A program made the translations under genes and the position numbers. From Ureibacillus sp. FSL W7-1570 (lineage in GTDB: Bacteria > Bacillota > Bacilli > Bacillales_A > Planococcaceae), in assembly GCF_038593265.1 (NCBI RefSeq), contig NZ_CP151979.1:682001-746000 (forward strand): 64,000 nucleotides of DNA, written 5' to 3'. This document shows positions 27,790 through 35,914 of the stretch, piece by piece. The notes under the pieces are model-generated. The model was given only the letters and a program-made list of their open reading frames with translations, was not told where the DNA came from and did not search any database. Each line of letters starts with the position of its first letter. The first letter of the stretch is position 1.

Positions 27790-29181
27790 ATGCTAAAAAT
27801 TAAGAAAATCGAATTTATTAAAGCGGTATATGATGAATCTTTGTCCCATAATATTTTCTCTATCGCCAATGTCTATTTTTCGAACTATCCGCCCATTTTA
27901 GGCGCGTTGATATATTGGAAGAAAAACAATTCCCGTTCCGAATTTACACGGGAAGGTGAATATAAATTTTTTTACAACCTGGATGATATCACGTATTTTG
28001 CTGCTGTGAAATTCCCGAAAGGCACGAAATTGACGAGGGACCAAAAACAAGAATTATCTTATATCTTATTGGACGAACGGGGATCCATCGGCACATATAC
28101 CTTTAAAACCCATCCGAGCAGAAGAAAGCGATTCGATCCGAAAAAGACGCTTGCAAGATTGAACATTCCTGAAGATTTTGATGTCAAATCGATTCCTGTC
28201 CATTATGGTCCGATCATTGATGAACAGAGCGCGGAAGAAATCCGTAGGGAAAATCCGCATTTATCAAAGGAATTCATTATCGATTATTGTTATTGGCGAT
28301 ATCGTTTAATAAAGCTCCATCCGACTGATTTCGAGCCTTATTTAAAATATGTGGATTTTGCATATGTATGCTATGCTTGCGATCAAATTTCGGAAAAATA
28401 TTTGATTGATCATTTGGATATGGTGGATGTTTCTGCATTGCAATATAATTACCCGGTGCTTGCAAGGCTTTCTTCATCCTTTAAAAAATATTTGGTCGAA
28501 GAATTGATTCGAAATGGTATGGAAATCAATCCGCATTTTGGTGATGAAATTGATACGTTTATTGAGGATGATACGTATTTCAGCGAATATGCAACCATTG
28601 ATTTGTTGGATGATGATTTATTTGAAGAAGATGAGGAAAAAGTCGAATTTCAATTCTTTGAATTCGACCGCGGCCCATATAAGTGGCTTGGAAGTGAACA
28701 TTTGGTGAAAGGCATCCCTTCCCTCGCTTCCCAATTATATGATGATATGGGCTATAAAAAACCGACAAACGAAGAAATGGATGAACAATTTGACAAATAC
28801 AGCAAGCAGCAAATCTCATTGATCAGTGCCATTTTGGAGCCCCATTGGCTAAACCGCTACAAAGATCGCATCGATTGGAAAGCGGCCTGTTTATATAATA
28901 AACACCTGACGGATGAGTTCTTGACAGAGCATATCGAATTCGTCGATTTTGAGTGTCTTGGCAATAATTTGAGTTGCGTTTTATCCGAAGAATTCATTGA
29001 AAAGCATATGAATCAGTTCAACCACGACAAACCTGTACCGTTAATTATCCGCTTTTTGACGGTGCAAATGTATTTGAATCATAAAGACAAAATCAAAGTG
29101 AATTCCGAATTGCTGTTCCAATATTATAACAGCATCGGCGCACCCGAATACAAACAAATTCTTGATTTGCTGGATGAATAG
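27790..29181 (+). CDS. Large acidic cytoplasmic protein of unknown function
   Basis: I do not recognise this 463-residue protein. It has no signal peptide or membrane segment, is rich in Asp, Glu, Tyr and Phe, and contains a very acidic stretch, IDLLDDDLFEEDEEKVEF (about residues 270-287). The C-terminal part (about 340-460) contains recurring units of about 25-30 residues with xLxxxHLT(D/E)EFLTEHIEFVDF-like patterns, and similar units appear near residues 175-230 (YLKYVDFAYVCYACDQISEKYLIDHLDMVDVSAL), suggesting a helical repeat. ATG 27790 follows GGAGG and a TATAAT-like -10. It is monocistronic. Confidence 0.75.
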   Translation: MLKIKKIEFIKAVYDESLSHNIFSIANVYFSNYPPILGALIYWKKNNSRSEFTREGEYKFFYNLDDITYFAAVKFPKGTKLTRDQKQELSYILLDERGSIGTYTFKTHPSRRKRFDPKKTLARLNIPEDFDVKSIPVHYGPIIDEQSAEEIRRENPHLSKEFIIDYCYWRYRLIKLHPTDFEPYLKYVDFAYVCYACDQISEKYLIDHLDMVDVSALQYNYPVLARLSSSFKKYLVEELIRNGMEINPHFGDEIDTFIEDDTYFSEYATIDLLDDDLFEEDEEKVEFQFFEFDRGPYKWLGSEHLVKGIPSLASQLYDDMGYKKPTNEEMDEQFDKYSKQQISLISAILEPHWLNRYKDRIDWKAACLYNKHLTDEFLTEHIEFVDFECLGNNLSCVLSEEFIEKHMNQFNHDKPVPLIIRFLTVQMYLNHKDKIKVNSELLFQYYNSIGAPEYKQILDLLDE

Positions 29182-29191
29182 CAGTTTTTGG

Positions 29192-29225
29192 ACGCCATTT
29201 TCAATGAAAATGGTGTTTTTTTTTT
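29192..29225 (+). terminator. Terminator of the 463-aa gene
   Basis: ACGCCATTTTC/GAAAATGGTGT with a 3-nt loop is followed by a T-run. Confidence 0.8.
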
Positions 29226-29234
29226 ACCAATAAA

Positions 29235-29272
29235 ACAACCTTGCTTGCGGCAACTCGACAAGCAAGGTTGTT
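29235..29272 (-). terminator. Terminator of the 53-aa gene
   Basis: AACAACCTTGCTTG/CAAGCAAGGTTGTT is a perfect 14-bp stem with a 10-nt loop; on the minus strand it runs into TTTTATTGG. Confidence 0.7.
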
Positions 29273-29358
29273 AACTGGCTCGTATGTTTAATGTAGACAA
29301 GTGTATGACCTCTCTTTTCTGCGATCTGTAATGGTTACAGAATATATTCGCGATTTTC

Positions 29359-29520
29359 TTATGCATTTGCTTGTTCTTTCGTTTTTCGTGCATGTTCGTT
29401 GAATTGATCCAATTGTTCTTGGGATAGATGCTCAACGAAAATTGAAAAATTGATTGGTTCCAGACCGAATTGTTCGCATTTGGAAACGTAATATTCATAG
29501 CCTTCTTGATAAGTAGTCAT
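29359..29520 (-). CDS. Short conserved-looking protein, 53 aa
   Basis: This small gene encodes MTTYQEGYEYYVSKCEQFG..., a hydrophilic helical peptide ending in LDQFNEHARKTKEQANA. An AAAGGAG ribosome site lies 9 nt before the ATG and a perfect terminator follows about 85 bp beyond the stop, so expression is likely. It has no membrane segment. I do not recognise the family and no operon partner is present. Confidence 0.72.
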   Translation of the reverse strand: MTTYQEGYEYYVSKCEQFGLEPINFSIFVEHLSQEQLDQFNEHARKTKEQANA

Positions 29521-29649
29521 AAAAAACACTCCTTTTTGATTTGTACTATAACAGTTGTTGTTTTATGATTCTAATATAGTACAGTTTTATTTTGCTGTCA
29601 ACAAAAAGTTGAAAGACTTGTCTAAATTTTTAAACAAGTCTTTTTGATC

Positions 29650-30075
29650 TTAAATGAGGCTTTTTACCACTTTCGCGATCGTTGCTCCATCGGCTTTTCC
29701 TGCAAGGAGCGGTTTTGCGATTTTCATCGCCTCCCCCATATTCATTCCTTTTGAAATGCCTGCTTCTGTTAAAACATTGGCAATTTCCTCTTCAGATAAT
29801 TGTTTTGGCAAGAAACTTTGCAAAATTTCCAGTTTGCGGTTTTCCTTTTCGATTAAATCTTCACGGCCTGCTTGCTTTGCTCCTTCAAGGGCTTGATGGG
29901 TCTGTTTCACTTCACGATTGACAACCGCAATTTCTTCTTCATGGGAAAGTTCGGAACCTTTTTCTTTTTCCGCTTGATCCAAGGCGGATTTTAATAATGT
30001 AAGAACTCCTTTTGCAACAGCATCCTTTTCTTTCATCGCCTGTTTCAATTGTTCGAAAACGGCTTGTTTCATCAT
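29650..30075 (-). CDS. yqeY: GatB/YqeY domain protein
   Basis: The 141-residue helical protein is a full-length YqeY: VFEQLKQAMKEKDAVAKGVLTLLKSALDQAEKEKG at the N-terminus, ILQSFLPKQLSEEEI in the middle, and GMNMGEAMKIAKPLLAGKADGATIAKVVKSLI, like the tRNA-binding tail domain of GatB. Its function in bacteria is unclear; tRNA-related roles are proposed. In B. subtilis yqeY follows rpsU, but rpsU is absent here, so the gene has been relocated or the operon split. The start is ATG 30075 or 30072 after AAAGGAG. Confidence 0.92.
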   Translation of the reverse strand: MMKQAVFEQLKQAMKEKDAVAKGVLTLLKSALDQAEKEKGSELSHEEEIAVVNREVKQTHQALEGAKQAGREDLIEKENRKLEILQSFLPKQLSEEEIANVLTEAGISKGMNMGEAMKIAKPLLAGKADGATIAKVVKSLI

Positions 30076-30378
30076 ATGATCATTATTCTCCTTTCATGGG
30101 ATTTTATGAATATTATTATAATAAATTTTCTTTTCGCCATGAATGAAAAAGTGCTATTTAATCCAGGATTCAAAACTGCAACAAACAAGGATGGATAGTA
30201 GAATGCGGCAGGAAAATCGTCGAACGCCGCCAGCATTTCCTCTGGTTTAAACAGATCTGTTTTTATTTGGATACCAAAAGCGAATTTTCCATTTTTAAAT
30301 ATAAAACTTCCTATCCCCTGTACAAATACGATCTTTAAAGCTATACTTAGAGCGACAAAATTAAAATCATGATTGAAA

Positions 30379-30468
30379 CCACAGGGGGAGCTTTATGCTG
30401 AGAGTGAACAGCTTTTCGTTGTTCTGACCCTTCGAACCTGTAAGATAATGCTTGCGCAGGGATTGTGG
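30379..30468 (+). ncRNA. TPP riboswitch (THI element)
   Basis: All conserved parts are visible: GGGGGAGC, GCTGAGAG, GACCCTT, GAACCTG, AGATAATGCTTGCGCAGGGA, closed by P1 pairing CCACA with TGTGG. It lies 92 nt before the thiT start. The element binds thiamine pyrophosphate and should turn off thiT when TPP is plentiful. The 300 bp before it contain no supported gene. Confidence 0.97.
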
Positions 30469-30514
30469 GATTTTGGATATATGTTGAATGGCGGACGAGG
30501 AGTTCTCCATACAT

Positions 30515-30560
30515 ATTCTCCCCCTTGAGGTTTCCATTTTATGGAGGGGAGAATTTTTTT
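30515..30560 (+). terminator. Expression-platform hairpin overlapping thiT ribosome site
   Basis: ATTCTCCCC pairs with GGGGAGAAT, followed by T7. The right arm includes most of the GGAGGGGAG ribosome site of thiT, so the same hairpin could end transcription or block translation when TPP is bound. Confidence 0.78.
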
Positions 30561-31163
30561 ATGAAAAAAATTAAATTGCAGGCTCTCATTGAAGCGGCGT
30601 TTTTTGCGGCATTCGCTTTAATTTTGGATTTGCTGCCATCGATCCAATTGGGGCCCTGGATGTCGGTTTCCTGTGCCATGTTGCCAATCTTCATTTTAGC
30701 TTTCCGTTGGGGGTTCACTGTCAGCGTGATTTCCGGGTTTATTTGGGGGTTGTTGCAAGTGGTCACGGGGGATGCCTATATATTAAATATAGTGCAATTC
30801 TTAATCGAATATTTTGTCGCTTTTGCTTTCGTCGGTTTTGCCGGATTATTGTATAAACAGATACAAATCGCCTTTTTTGCAGAGAAGAGGAAAGCAAAAG
30901 GATTGATTTTGGCTGTATTGGCCGTCTTCCTGGGAAGTATCGCCCGGTATTTTTGGCATTTTCTTGCGGGTGTCGTTTTCTGGGCGGAATATGCGCCGGA
31001 AGGAATGTCCCCGGTGATCTATTCGTTGGTCGTAAATGGTGCAACGATGATTGGCGCGGCCATTTTCTGCTCGATTTTGATCGTGCTTCTCCTTTCAGCC
31101 GCACCCCGGTTGATTCAGCGAAAAGGATTTGACATTGAAACGAATAAAACAACCACATCCTAA
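30561..31163 (+). CDS. thiT: Thiamine ECF-transporter S component ThiT
   Basis: ThiT is the membrane substrate-binding subunit of an energy-coupling-factor transporter and binds thiamine. The 200-residue protein has six membrane segments; KLQALIEAAFFAAFALILDLLP at the start, WMSVSCAMLPIFILAFRWG and the WGLLQ-region and ARYFWHFLAGVVFWAEYAPEG resemble the B. subtilis YuaJ/ThiT thiamine site. It sits behind a TPP riboswitch, which confirms the vitamin. ATG 30561 follows GGAGGGGAG; the longer frame from 30465 runs through the leader. The shared EcfAAT module is not in this window. Confidence 0.95.
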   Translation: MKKIKLQALIEAAFFAAFALILDLLPSIQLGPWMSVSCAMLPIFILAFRWGFTVSVISGFIWGLLQVVTGDAYILNIVQFLIEYFVAFAFVGFAGLLYKQIQIAFFAEKRKAKGLILAVLAVFLGSIARYFWHFLAGVVFWAEYAPEGMSPVIYSLVVNGATMIGAAIFCSILIVLLLSAAPRLIQRKGFDIETNKTTTS

Positions 31164-31188
31164 TAGGATGTTTCATTTTGCGATCGGG

Positions 31189-31229
31189 CTGTCTGAAAAA
31201 CGGGTTAACCGCTTTTTTGGACAGTTTTT
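31189..31229 (+). terminator. Terminator of thiT
   Basis: CTGTC-GAAAAA-CGG pairs with CCG-TTTTTT-GACAG, followed by TTTTTATTTTTTT. Confidence 0.82.
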
Positions 31230-31277
31230 ATTTTTTTATAAAAACTTCTTTCACTAAAATATTTTGATAAAAAATAA

Positions 31278-32684
31278 CACTAGTGTCGCATAAAAAATAT
31301 CAATAGACATAATAAATCTGAATTTTCTGTAACTATATTTTTCCATAAAAAAATCCTTTATAATGGTTTGGTGGTAGTAAACCTATCCAAATCCAATATA
31401 AAGGAATCACGATTATGGATAAGTTTACACGAAAAACATCATTTGAACAATGGTTTTCACCAATTAATTTCAACTTATTTGACGATATGGTGAAAGCCTA
31501 TCATTTAGATTACTATACAAAGAAGCTTTATATGGCTTCATTTCTGAAATTACTGTTGTACGCTCAATTACATGAAACCGAGAGTTTGCGAGCTTTAAGT
31601 GACGCTGTTTTTTCTGAAGAATTACAACGTGCAACAGGTCTTCCATCGATTAGCTTTTCCCAATTAGGAAGACGAATCAATGCCATTCCAACGGTTTTCT
31701 TTCAATCGATTTTTCTTGATTTAGTGGCTCAAATTCATGAGAAAACACATTTTCAAAAGCGAAGAAAGCTGACAACGCCACTAAAAATCATTGATTCGAG
31801 TACGTTGCCACTGAATTTGACGAACCACAAATGGGCAGAGTTCCGAAAAACAAAATCGGGCGTGAAGCTTCACTTGCGTCTTGTATTCATGGAAAAAAGA
31901 CTTTCTTATCCCGACAAGGCCGTACTGACAAACGCAATCGAACATGATCGTGGTCAATTAGAGGTATTCATTGATGATCAAGAATGCCTGTACGTGTTCG
32001 ATCGTGGATACTTAGATTATGAGCGATTTGACCGTATGACGGATGATGGGTATTTCTTTGTTTCACGTTTACGAAAAAACGCTGTCGTCCGTGTGTTAGA
32101 ACGATTTTCGTTACCTGAAGATTCGCCTGTATTCTCCGATGAAATGGTGGTTATTGGAACCACGCAAAATCGTTCTGAAAACGCGTTCCGTCTCATCAAA
32201 TTGTTGGATACAAAAGGAAATGAACTTCATTTACTGACGAATCGTTTTGATATGGATGCAGATGAAATCGCTGAAATCTATAAGTCACGTTGGGCCATTG
32301 AACTCTTTTTCAAATGGATGAAACAACACTTGAATATCAAGAAGTTCTACGGCCACAGTGAACAAGCCGTACACAACCAAGTATACGTAGCGATGATTGT
32401 ATACTGTTTAAATGTGTTAGCTCAGTTGAACACTAATAGTGACCGAAGTACGTTACAAATAAGTCGATATTTGAAAGCAGCTTTATGGAAATCTGCACAC
32501 ATTTGGTTACGGAAAATCGAAGGGATGAGCGTTCCTTAAAGGTTGATTTGTCGTTGTTGCACTCGTCTTAAGCTATAGGTAAAAAATGGATGTTTACTAC
32601 CTTTATTTAGGTGTTTTCGTTTTTCGCTAATTTTCCAGAAAAATAAAATCTGAAATTTCAAAACTTATTTATGCGACGCTAGTG
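31278..32684 (+). mobile_element. IS4-family insertion sequence, 1407 bp, intact
   Basis: The ends are inverted repeats CACTAGTGTCGCATAA and CACTAGCGTCGCATAA (15 of 16 match). They are flanked by an exact 9-bp target duplication AAAAAATAA (31269-31277 and 32685-32693). One complete transposase gene is inside. The element inserted in the AT-rich gap between thiT and the EIIC gene and disrupts no recognisable gene. Confidence 0.92.
31415..32539 (+). CDS. IS4-family DDE transposase
   Basis: The 374-residue transposase has all catalytic parts: the first Asp in KIIDSSTLPL (about residue 124), the second in YVFDRGYLDYERF (about 193), and the YREK signature in YKSRWAIELFFKWMKQHL (Y-x2-R-x3-E-x6-K, about 289-306). 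An N-terminal DUF4372-like region precedes them. A TATAAT -10 lies near 31361 inside the left end. The ribosome site is weak (AAGGAATCACG), common for transposases. It looks active. Confidence 0.94.
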   Translation: MDKFTRKTSFEQWFSPINFNLFDDMVKAYHLDYYTKKLYMASFLKLLLYAQLHETESLRALSDAVFSEELQRATGLPSISFSQLGRRINAIPTVFFQSIFLDLVAQIHEKTHFQKRRKLTTPLKIIDSSTLPLNLTNHKWAEFRKTKSGVKLHLRLVFMEKRLSYPDKAVLTNAIEHDRGQLEVFIDDQECLYVFDRGYLDYERFDRMTDDGYFFVSRLRKNAVVRVLERFSLPEDSPVFSDEMVVIGTTQNRSENAFRLIKLLDTKGNELHLLTNRFDMDADEIAEIYKSRWAIELFFKWMKQHLNIKKFYGHSEQAVHNQVYVAMIVYCLNVLAQLNTNSDRSTLQISRYLKAALWKSAHIWLRKIEGMSVP

Positions 32685-32902
32685 AAAAAATAATAAATAG
32701 ATGCCGCTTTTTTCTTTTCCAAACCTAATTTTGCTCGATTAAACCCATAAACAAAGGATATTTAACCTTCAAAAATTTATCTTTAATATGAATTATCAAA
32801 ATATTTATAGTTGATAAAATATTATTTTTATATATAATTTACTATATTAATATACAATATTTCCACTATTAAAACAGTTCTAACAGAAAGGGTTTTGCAA
32901 CG

Positions 32903-33946
32903 ATGAAAGATTTCTTCAGTAAATTATTAACGGGAATGAGTTTAGGGATTGTGGTTTGTTTGATCCCTAATGCTCTTGTCGGAGAAATATTAAAATTGAT
33001 TATTCCACATGCAGGGCCCCTTGAAACGTTCTTGACCGCCGTTTTGAACGCCTCTGTACTTGTGATGAGCTTACTGCCGGTGATTATGGGGGTTCTGATC
33101 GGAATCCAATTCAAACTGAATCCGGTTCAAATGTGTTCCATCGGACTTGCAGCTTTTATCGGCAGCGGTGTAACGACAATGGATGAAAATGGGGTCATTA
33201 CGATGGCGGGGATTGGAACGGTCATCAATATCGGGATTACGGCAGCCATTGCCACATTATTCGTAAAATTCTTAGATGTGAAATTGAAGGATTGGACATT
33301 GTTATTGATGCCGGCCCTTACCATTTTCATTCCCGGTTTAATCGGTTTGGCCATTTTGCCTTACGTTCGTGATGCAAGTTTGGCCATTGGGGAAGGCATT
33401 ATCTACTTAACAAATTTACAACCTGTGTTCATGGGTATGTTAATCGCAATGGTGTTCTCCATTCTGATTCTCTCACCGATTTCAACGATCGGTGTTGCTA
33501 CCGCCATTATGATTTCAGGGGTCGCAGCGGGAGCGGCAAACCTCGGTGTGGCGGCTTCAGGTGTCGGCATGTGCATTGCCGCCTATAAAGCGAATAATTT
33601 AGGGACTGCCATCGCCCATCTTGCATCAGCCAAAATTCAAATGCGCAATTTCTTCATGAAGCCGCGCATTGCCTATCCAATGATCATTACAGCCGCGATT
33701 CTCGGTGCTTTATCAGGGGTTCTTCAAATTGTGGGAACACCGTACAGCGCGGGATTTGGTCTCGCTGGATTCGTGGGACCATTGAAATATTTGGATCTGG
33801 TCGGCTGGAACTTTAAAAGCATTACCATTGCAACTGTGATGTTCATCGCATTGCCTGTCATTTTAAATCTCATTTTCATTAAAGTCTTTGAGAAAAAATT
33901 TAAATGGATCAAATCGGATGATTATCTCGTTTCATACGAACATTAA
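32903..33946 (+). CDS. Orphan PTS-EIIC-type membrane protein (PTS_EIIC_2)
   Basis: This 347-residue protein has about nine membrane segments and Gly/Ala-rich motifs, FIGSGVTTM, ISGVAAGAANLGVAASGVGMCIAAYKANN and IVGTPYSAGFGLAGFVGPL, typical of the PTS_EIIC_2 family. EIIC proteins carry a sugar across the membrane for a phosphotransferase system, but no EIIA or EIIB is present here, and this subfamily often occurs alone. The substrate is unknown. An AAAGGG site precedes ATG 32903. The gap before it (32694-32902) shows only AT-rich DNA. Confidence 0.82.
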   Translation: MKDFFSKLLTGMSLGIVVCLIPNALVGEILKLIIPHAGPLETFLTAVLNASVLVMSLLPVIMGVLIGIQFKLNPVQMCSIGLAAFIGSGVTTMDENGVITMAGIGTVINIGITAAIATLFVKFLDVKLKDWTLLLMPALTIFIPGLIGLAILPYVRDASLAIGEGIIYLTNLQPVFMGMLIAMVFSILILSPISTIGVATAIMISGVAAGAANLGVAASGVGMCIAAYKANNLGTAIAHLASAKIQMRNFFMKPRIAYPMIITAAILGALSGVLQIVGTPYSAGFGLAGFVGPLKYLDLVGWNFKSITIATVMFIALPVILNLIFIKVFEKKFKWIKSDDYLVSYEH

Positions 33947-33954
33947 CATGGGAT

Positions 33955-33988
33955 GGCTAACCTATTATAATATAGGTTAGCCTTTTTT
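33955..33988 (+). terminator. Terminator of the EIIC gene
   Basis: GGCTAACCTAT/ATAGGTTAGCC with a 6-nt loop is followed by T6. Confidence 0.9.
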
Positions 33989-34134
33989 CGTTCATACGCC
34001 ATTTTGGTGGGATGAAACTGTTATAAAACAGATAATTTCTGAATATTGTTTGATTTTTTATGAATATTGAAATAACTCTAGGATGATGTTTCACTTTCAA
34101 GTAAGATGGAACTAATGTGAAGGAGGTATTTAGG

Positions 34135-34929
34135 ATGCAAGTTCGTACGATGAGACTTGAAGAAGAAGAAGCAAAAATTGTCTATCAAGAAACAGCCGGT
34201 TTGGCCATCATCACAATCCATCGCCCTCAATTGAAAAACGCGTTGACAGCCAATATGTGGGATCAACTAGCCAAAATCGCAAAACAATCCCTTGAAAATC
34301 CAAAAAACAAAGTATTGATCCTCCGTGGTTCCGGTGAGAATTTTACAGCCGGTTCAGATATAAAGGAATTCAATCGGATGTCGTTGGAAGAAGCGGAAGA
34401 AGCGTTTGTCAGAATGGAAAATACGATTTCGACAATCGAGAATTTACCGCTCCCGACCATCGGAGTGATCAACGGACCTGCCATGGGCGCCGGACTGGAG
34501 CTTGCATTGGCATGTGATATACGCATCGGTTCTGAAAAAGCGCGCATGGGCATTCCTGTCGGCAAACTGGGCATTACGTTGAATAATAAATTTGCCAAAC
34601 GTCTTGTGGATTTGGTGGGCCCATCCACAACGAAAGACTTTGTTTTCACCGGCCGCACATTCAAAGCGGAAGAAGCTTATCGGGCGGGCATGTTGAACTA
34701 TTTGGTGCCTGAAAAAGAATTGACGCGCTTTTCCATCCGCTTGGGAAAATTGGTGGCCAGCATGTCCCCTGCCTCACTGCTGGCAGTGAAAAATTCGGTA
34801 AAAGAGTGCATCGATTCCGCTCCGGTTCTTTGGCAAGGTTCGACGCCTTTTGTAGATCCGATCGATTTTCCTGAAGGCGTCCGCGCGTTTGTTGAAAAAC
34901 GTTTGCCTCAATTTACAAGAAAAAGCTAA
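34135..34929 (+). CDS. Enoyl-CoA hydratase/isomerase-family protein lacking one catalytic Glu
   Basis: The 264-residue crotonase-fold protein keeps the CoA oxyanion-hole segments (LRGSGENFTAGSDIKEF, about residues 60-80, and NGPAMGAGLELALACDIRI, about 112-130). The first acidic residue (Glu in GLELA) is present. The second, in the usual QPE, is Val (GIPVGKLGI), and the PGxGGxxRL loop is replaced by TLNNKFAKRLVD. True hydration is therefore doubtful; an isomerase, hydrolase or other crotonase reaction is possible. ATG 34135 follows AAGGAGGT; GTG 34117 upstream is not needed. No fatty-acid oxidation genes are adjacent. Confidence 0.85.
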   Translation: MQVRTMRLEEEEAKIVYQETAGLAIITIHRPQLKNALTANMWDQLAKIAKQSLENPKNKVLILRGSGENFTAGSDIKEFNRMSLEEAEEAFVRMENTISTIENLPLPTIGVINGPAMGAGLELALACDIRIGSEKARMGIPVGKLGITLNNKFAKRLVDLVGPSTTKDFVFTGRTFKAEEAYRAGMLNYLVPEKELTRFSIRLGKLVASMSPASLLAVKNSVKECIDSAPVLWQGSTPFVDPIDFPEGVRAFVEKRLPQFTRKS

Positions 34930-34933
34930 ACAA

Positions 34934-34971
34934 AAAATGTGGTTGGCGATAAGTCAACCACATTTTACATT
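34934..34971. terminator. Bidirectional terminator
   Basis: AAAATGTGGTTG/CAACCACATTTT separates the converging crotonase and P-loop genes. Confidence 0.82.
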
Positions 34972-35768
34972 ATGCCTTTCAAAAAGATGAGAATATGCAT
35001 CGGTTCAAATTCAAAATGGCGTTGAAACTGGACGGAAATCTGTTTTTGTAACTGCTCCATTTTCTCGATCACATCATAATCAACCGGGGTTTTAATATGA
35101 AGGGATACATAAATCTTCGGCTGGAACTTCTTCATGGTGAATTGGACGGAATCCACTTTCGCAACCGCCGGATGGTTCGAAACGACATATTTGATCAAAT
35201 CGAGATAAACATTCGGCGATATATCGATGGTTTGCCGGTGGAAATCCGGTTGGACAATGGTCGTTTCCCCCAACTTCACCCGATTTTTCGTAAATATATC
35301 AAATCCCTTTTGGATGATTCGTCTGAAAAAATTTTGTTCCACTTGCCGATATGGGATGGGCATCAAATGTTTCCCCTGGGTGAAACGGATAAATTGGGAC
35401 AATTTGATTTCATTTTTTGAGCGGATATCGTCAATATAATAAAATTGTTGGATCGGGCCGAGTTCCAGCTGTTCCGCAATCTTTTTCGTCATTTTATCGC
35501 TTGTGCCGATGATCAATATGGATTGGATGTTCTGCTTTTTGATTGCTTCCATCACTTCTTTCCGATGGGCTTCATCCTGAAAAATCGCTCTCCGGACCGC
35601 CCGGATCGTGTTCTTTTCAAATTTCGCCGACGTGCCCGCAATTTTTTGCCCGTTTTTGATCAACAACCCATCGTCGATGATGGCTTCGATTTGATGATCA
35701 TGGGCAAATTGCAAAGCGCTTGTACTCTTCCCTGACCCGCTCGGACCGCTTAAAGAATATACTTTCAT
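34965..35768 (-). CDS. P-loop NTPase with C-terminal Asp23-like domain
   Basis: The 267-residue protein starts directly with a P-loop, SGPSGSGKST (residues 7-16), followed by FEKNTIRAVRRAIFQDEAHRKEV and SILIIGTSDKMTKKI, which are those of a small kinase-like NTPase. The last 60 residues (VQFTMKKFQPKIYVSLHIKTP, LQKQISVQFQRHFEF) resemble the Asp23/Gls24 fold. I know of no assigned function for this combination. The start lacks a strong ribosome site (GAAAGAATG). It is monocistronic and divergent from the aminotransferase. Confidence 0.78.
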   Translation of the reverse strand: MKVYSLSGPSGSGKSTSALQFAHDHQIEAIIDDGLLIKNGQKIAGTSAKFEKNTIRAVRRAIFQDEAHRKEVMEAIKKQNIQSILIIGTSDKMTKKIAEQLELGPIQQFYYIDDIRSKNEIKLSQFIRFTQGKHLMPIPYRQVEQNFFRRIIQKGFDIFTKNRVKLGETTIVQPDFHRQTIDISPNVYLDLIKYVVSNHPAVAKVDSVQFTMKKFQPKIYVSLHIKTPVDYDVIEKMEQLQKQISVQFQRHFEFEPMHILIFLKGIM

Positions 35769-35914
35769 TCTTTCAACTCCATCACTTCTTTTCTAGTATC
35801 ATATACAAAAACTGGGTGGAAAGCAAAATCCTTTATTTTTACAACTTTGAAAGAATAAAAATATGTTAAAATATTTTTACGATTTGAATTCGTCAATCTT
35901 AAGGAGTGTTTATT

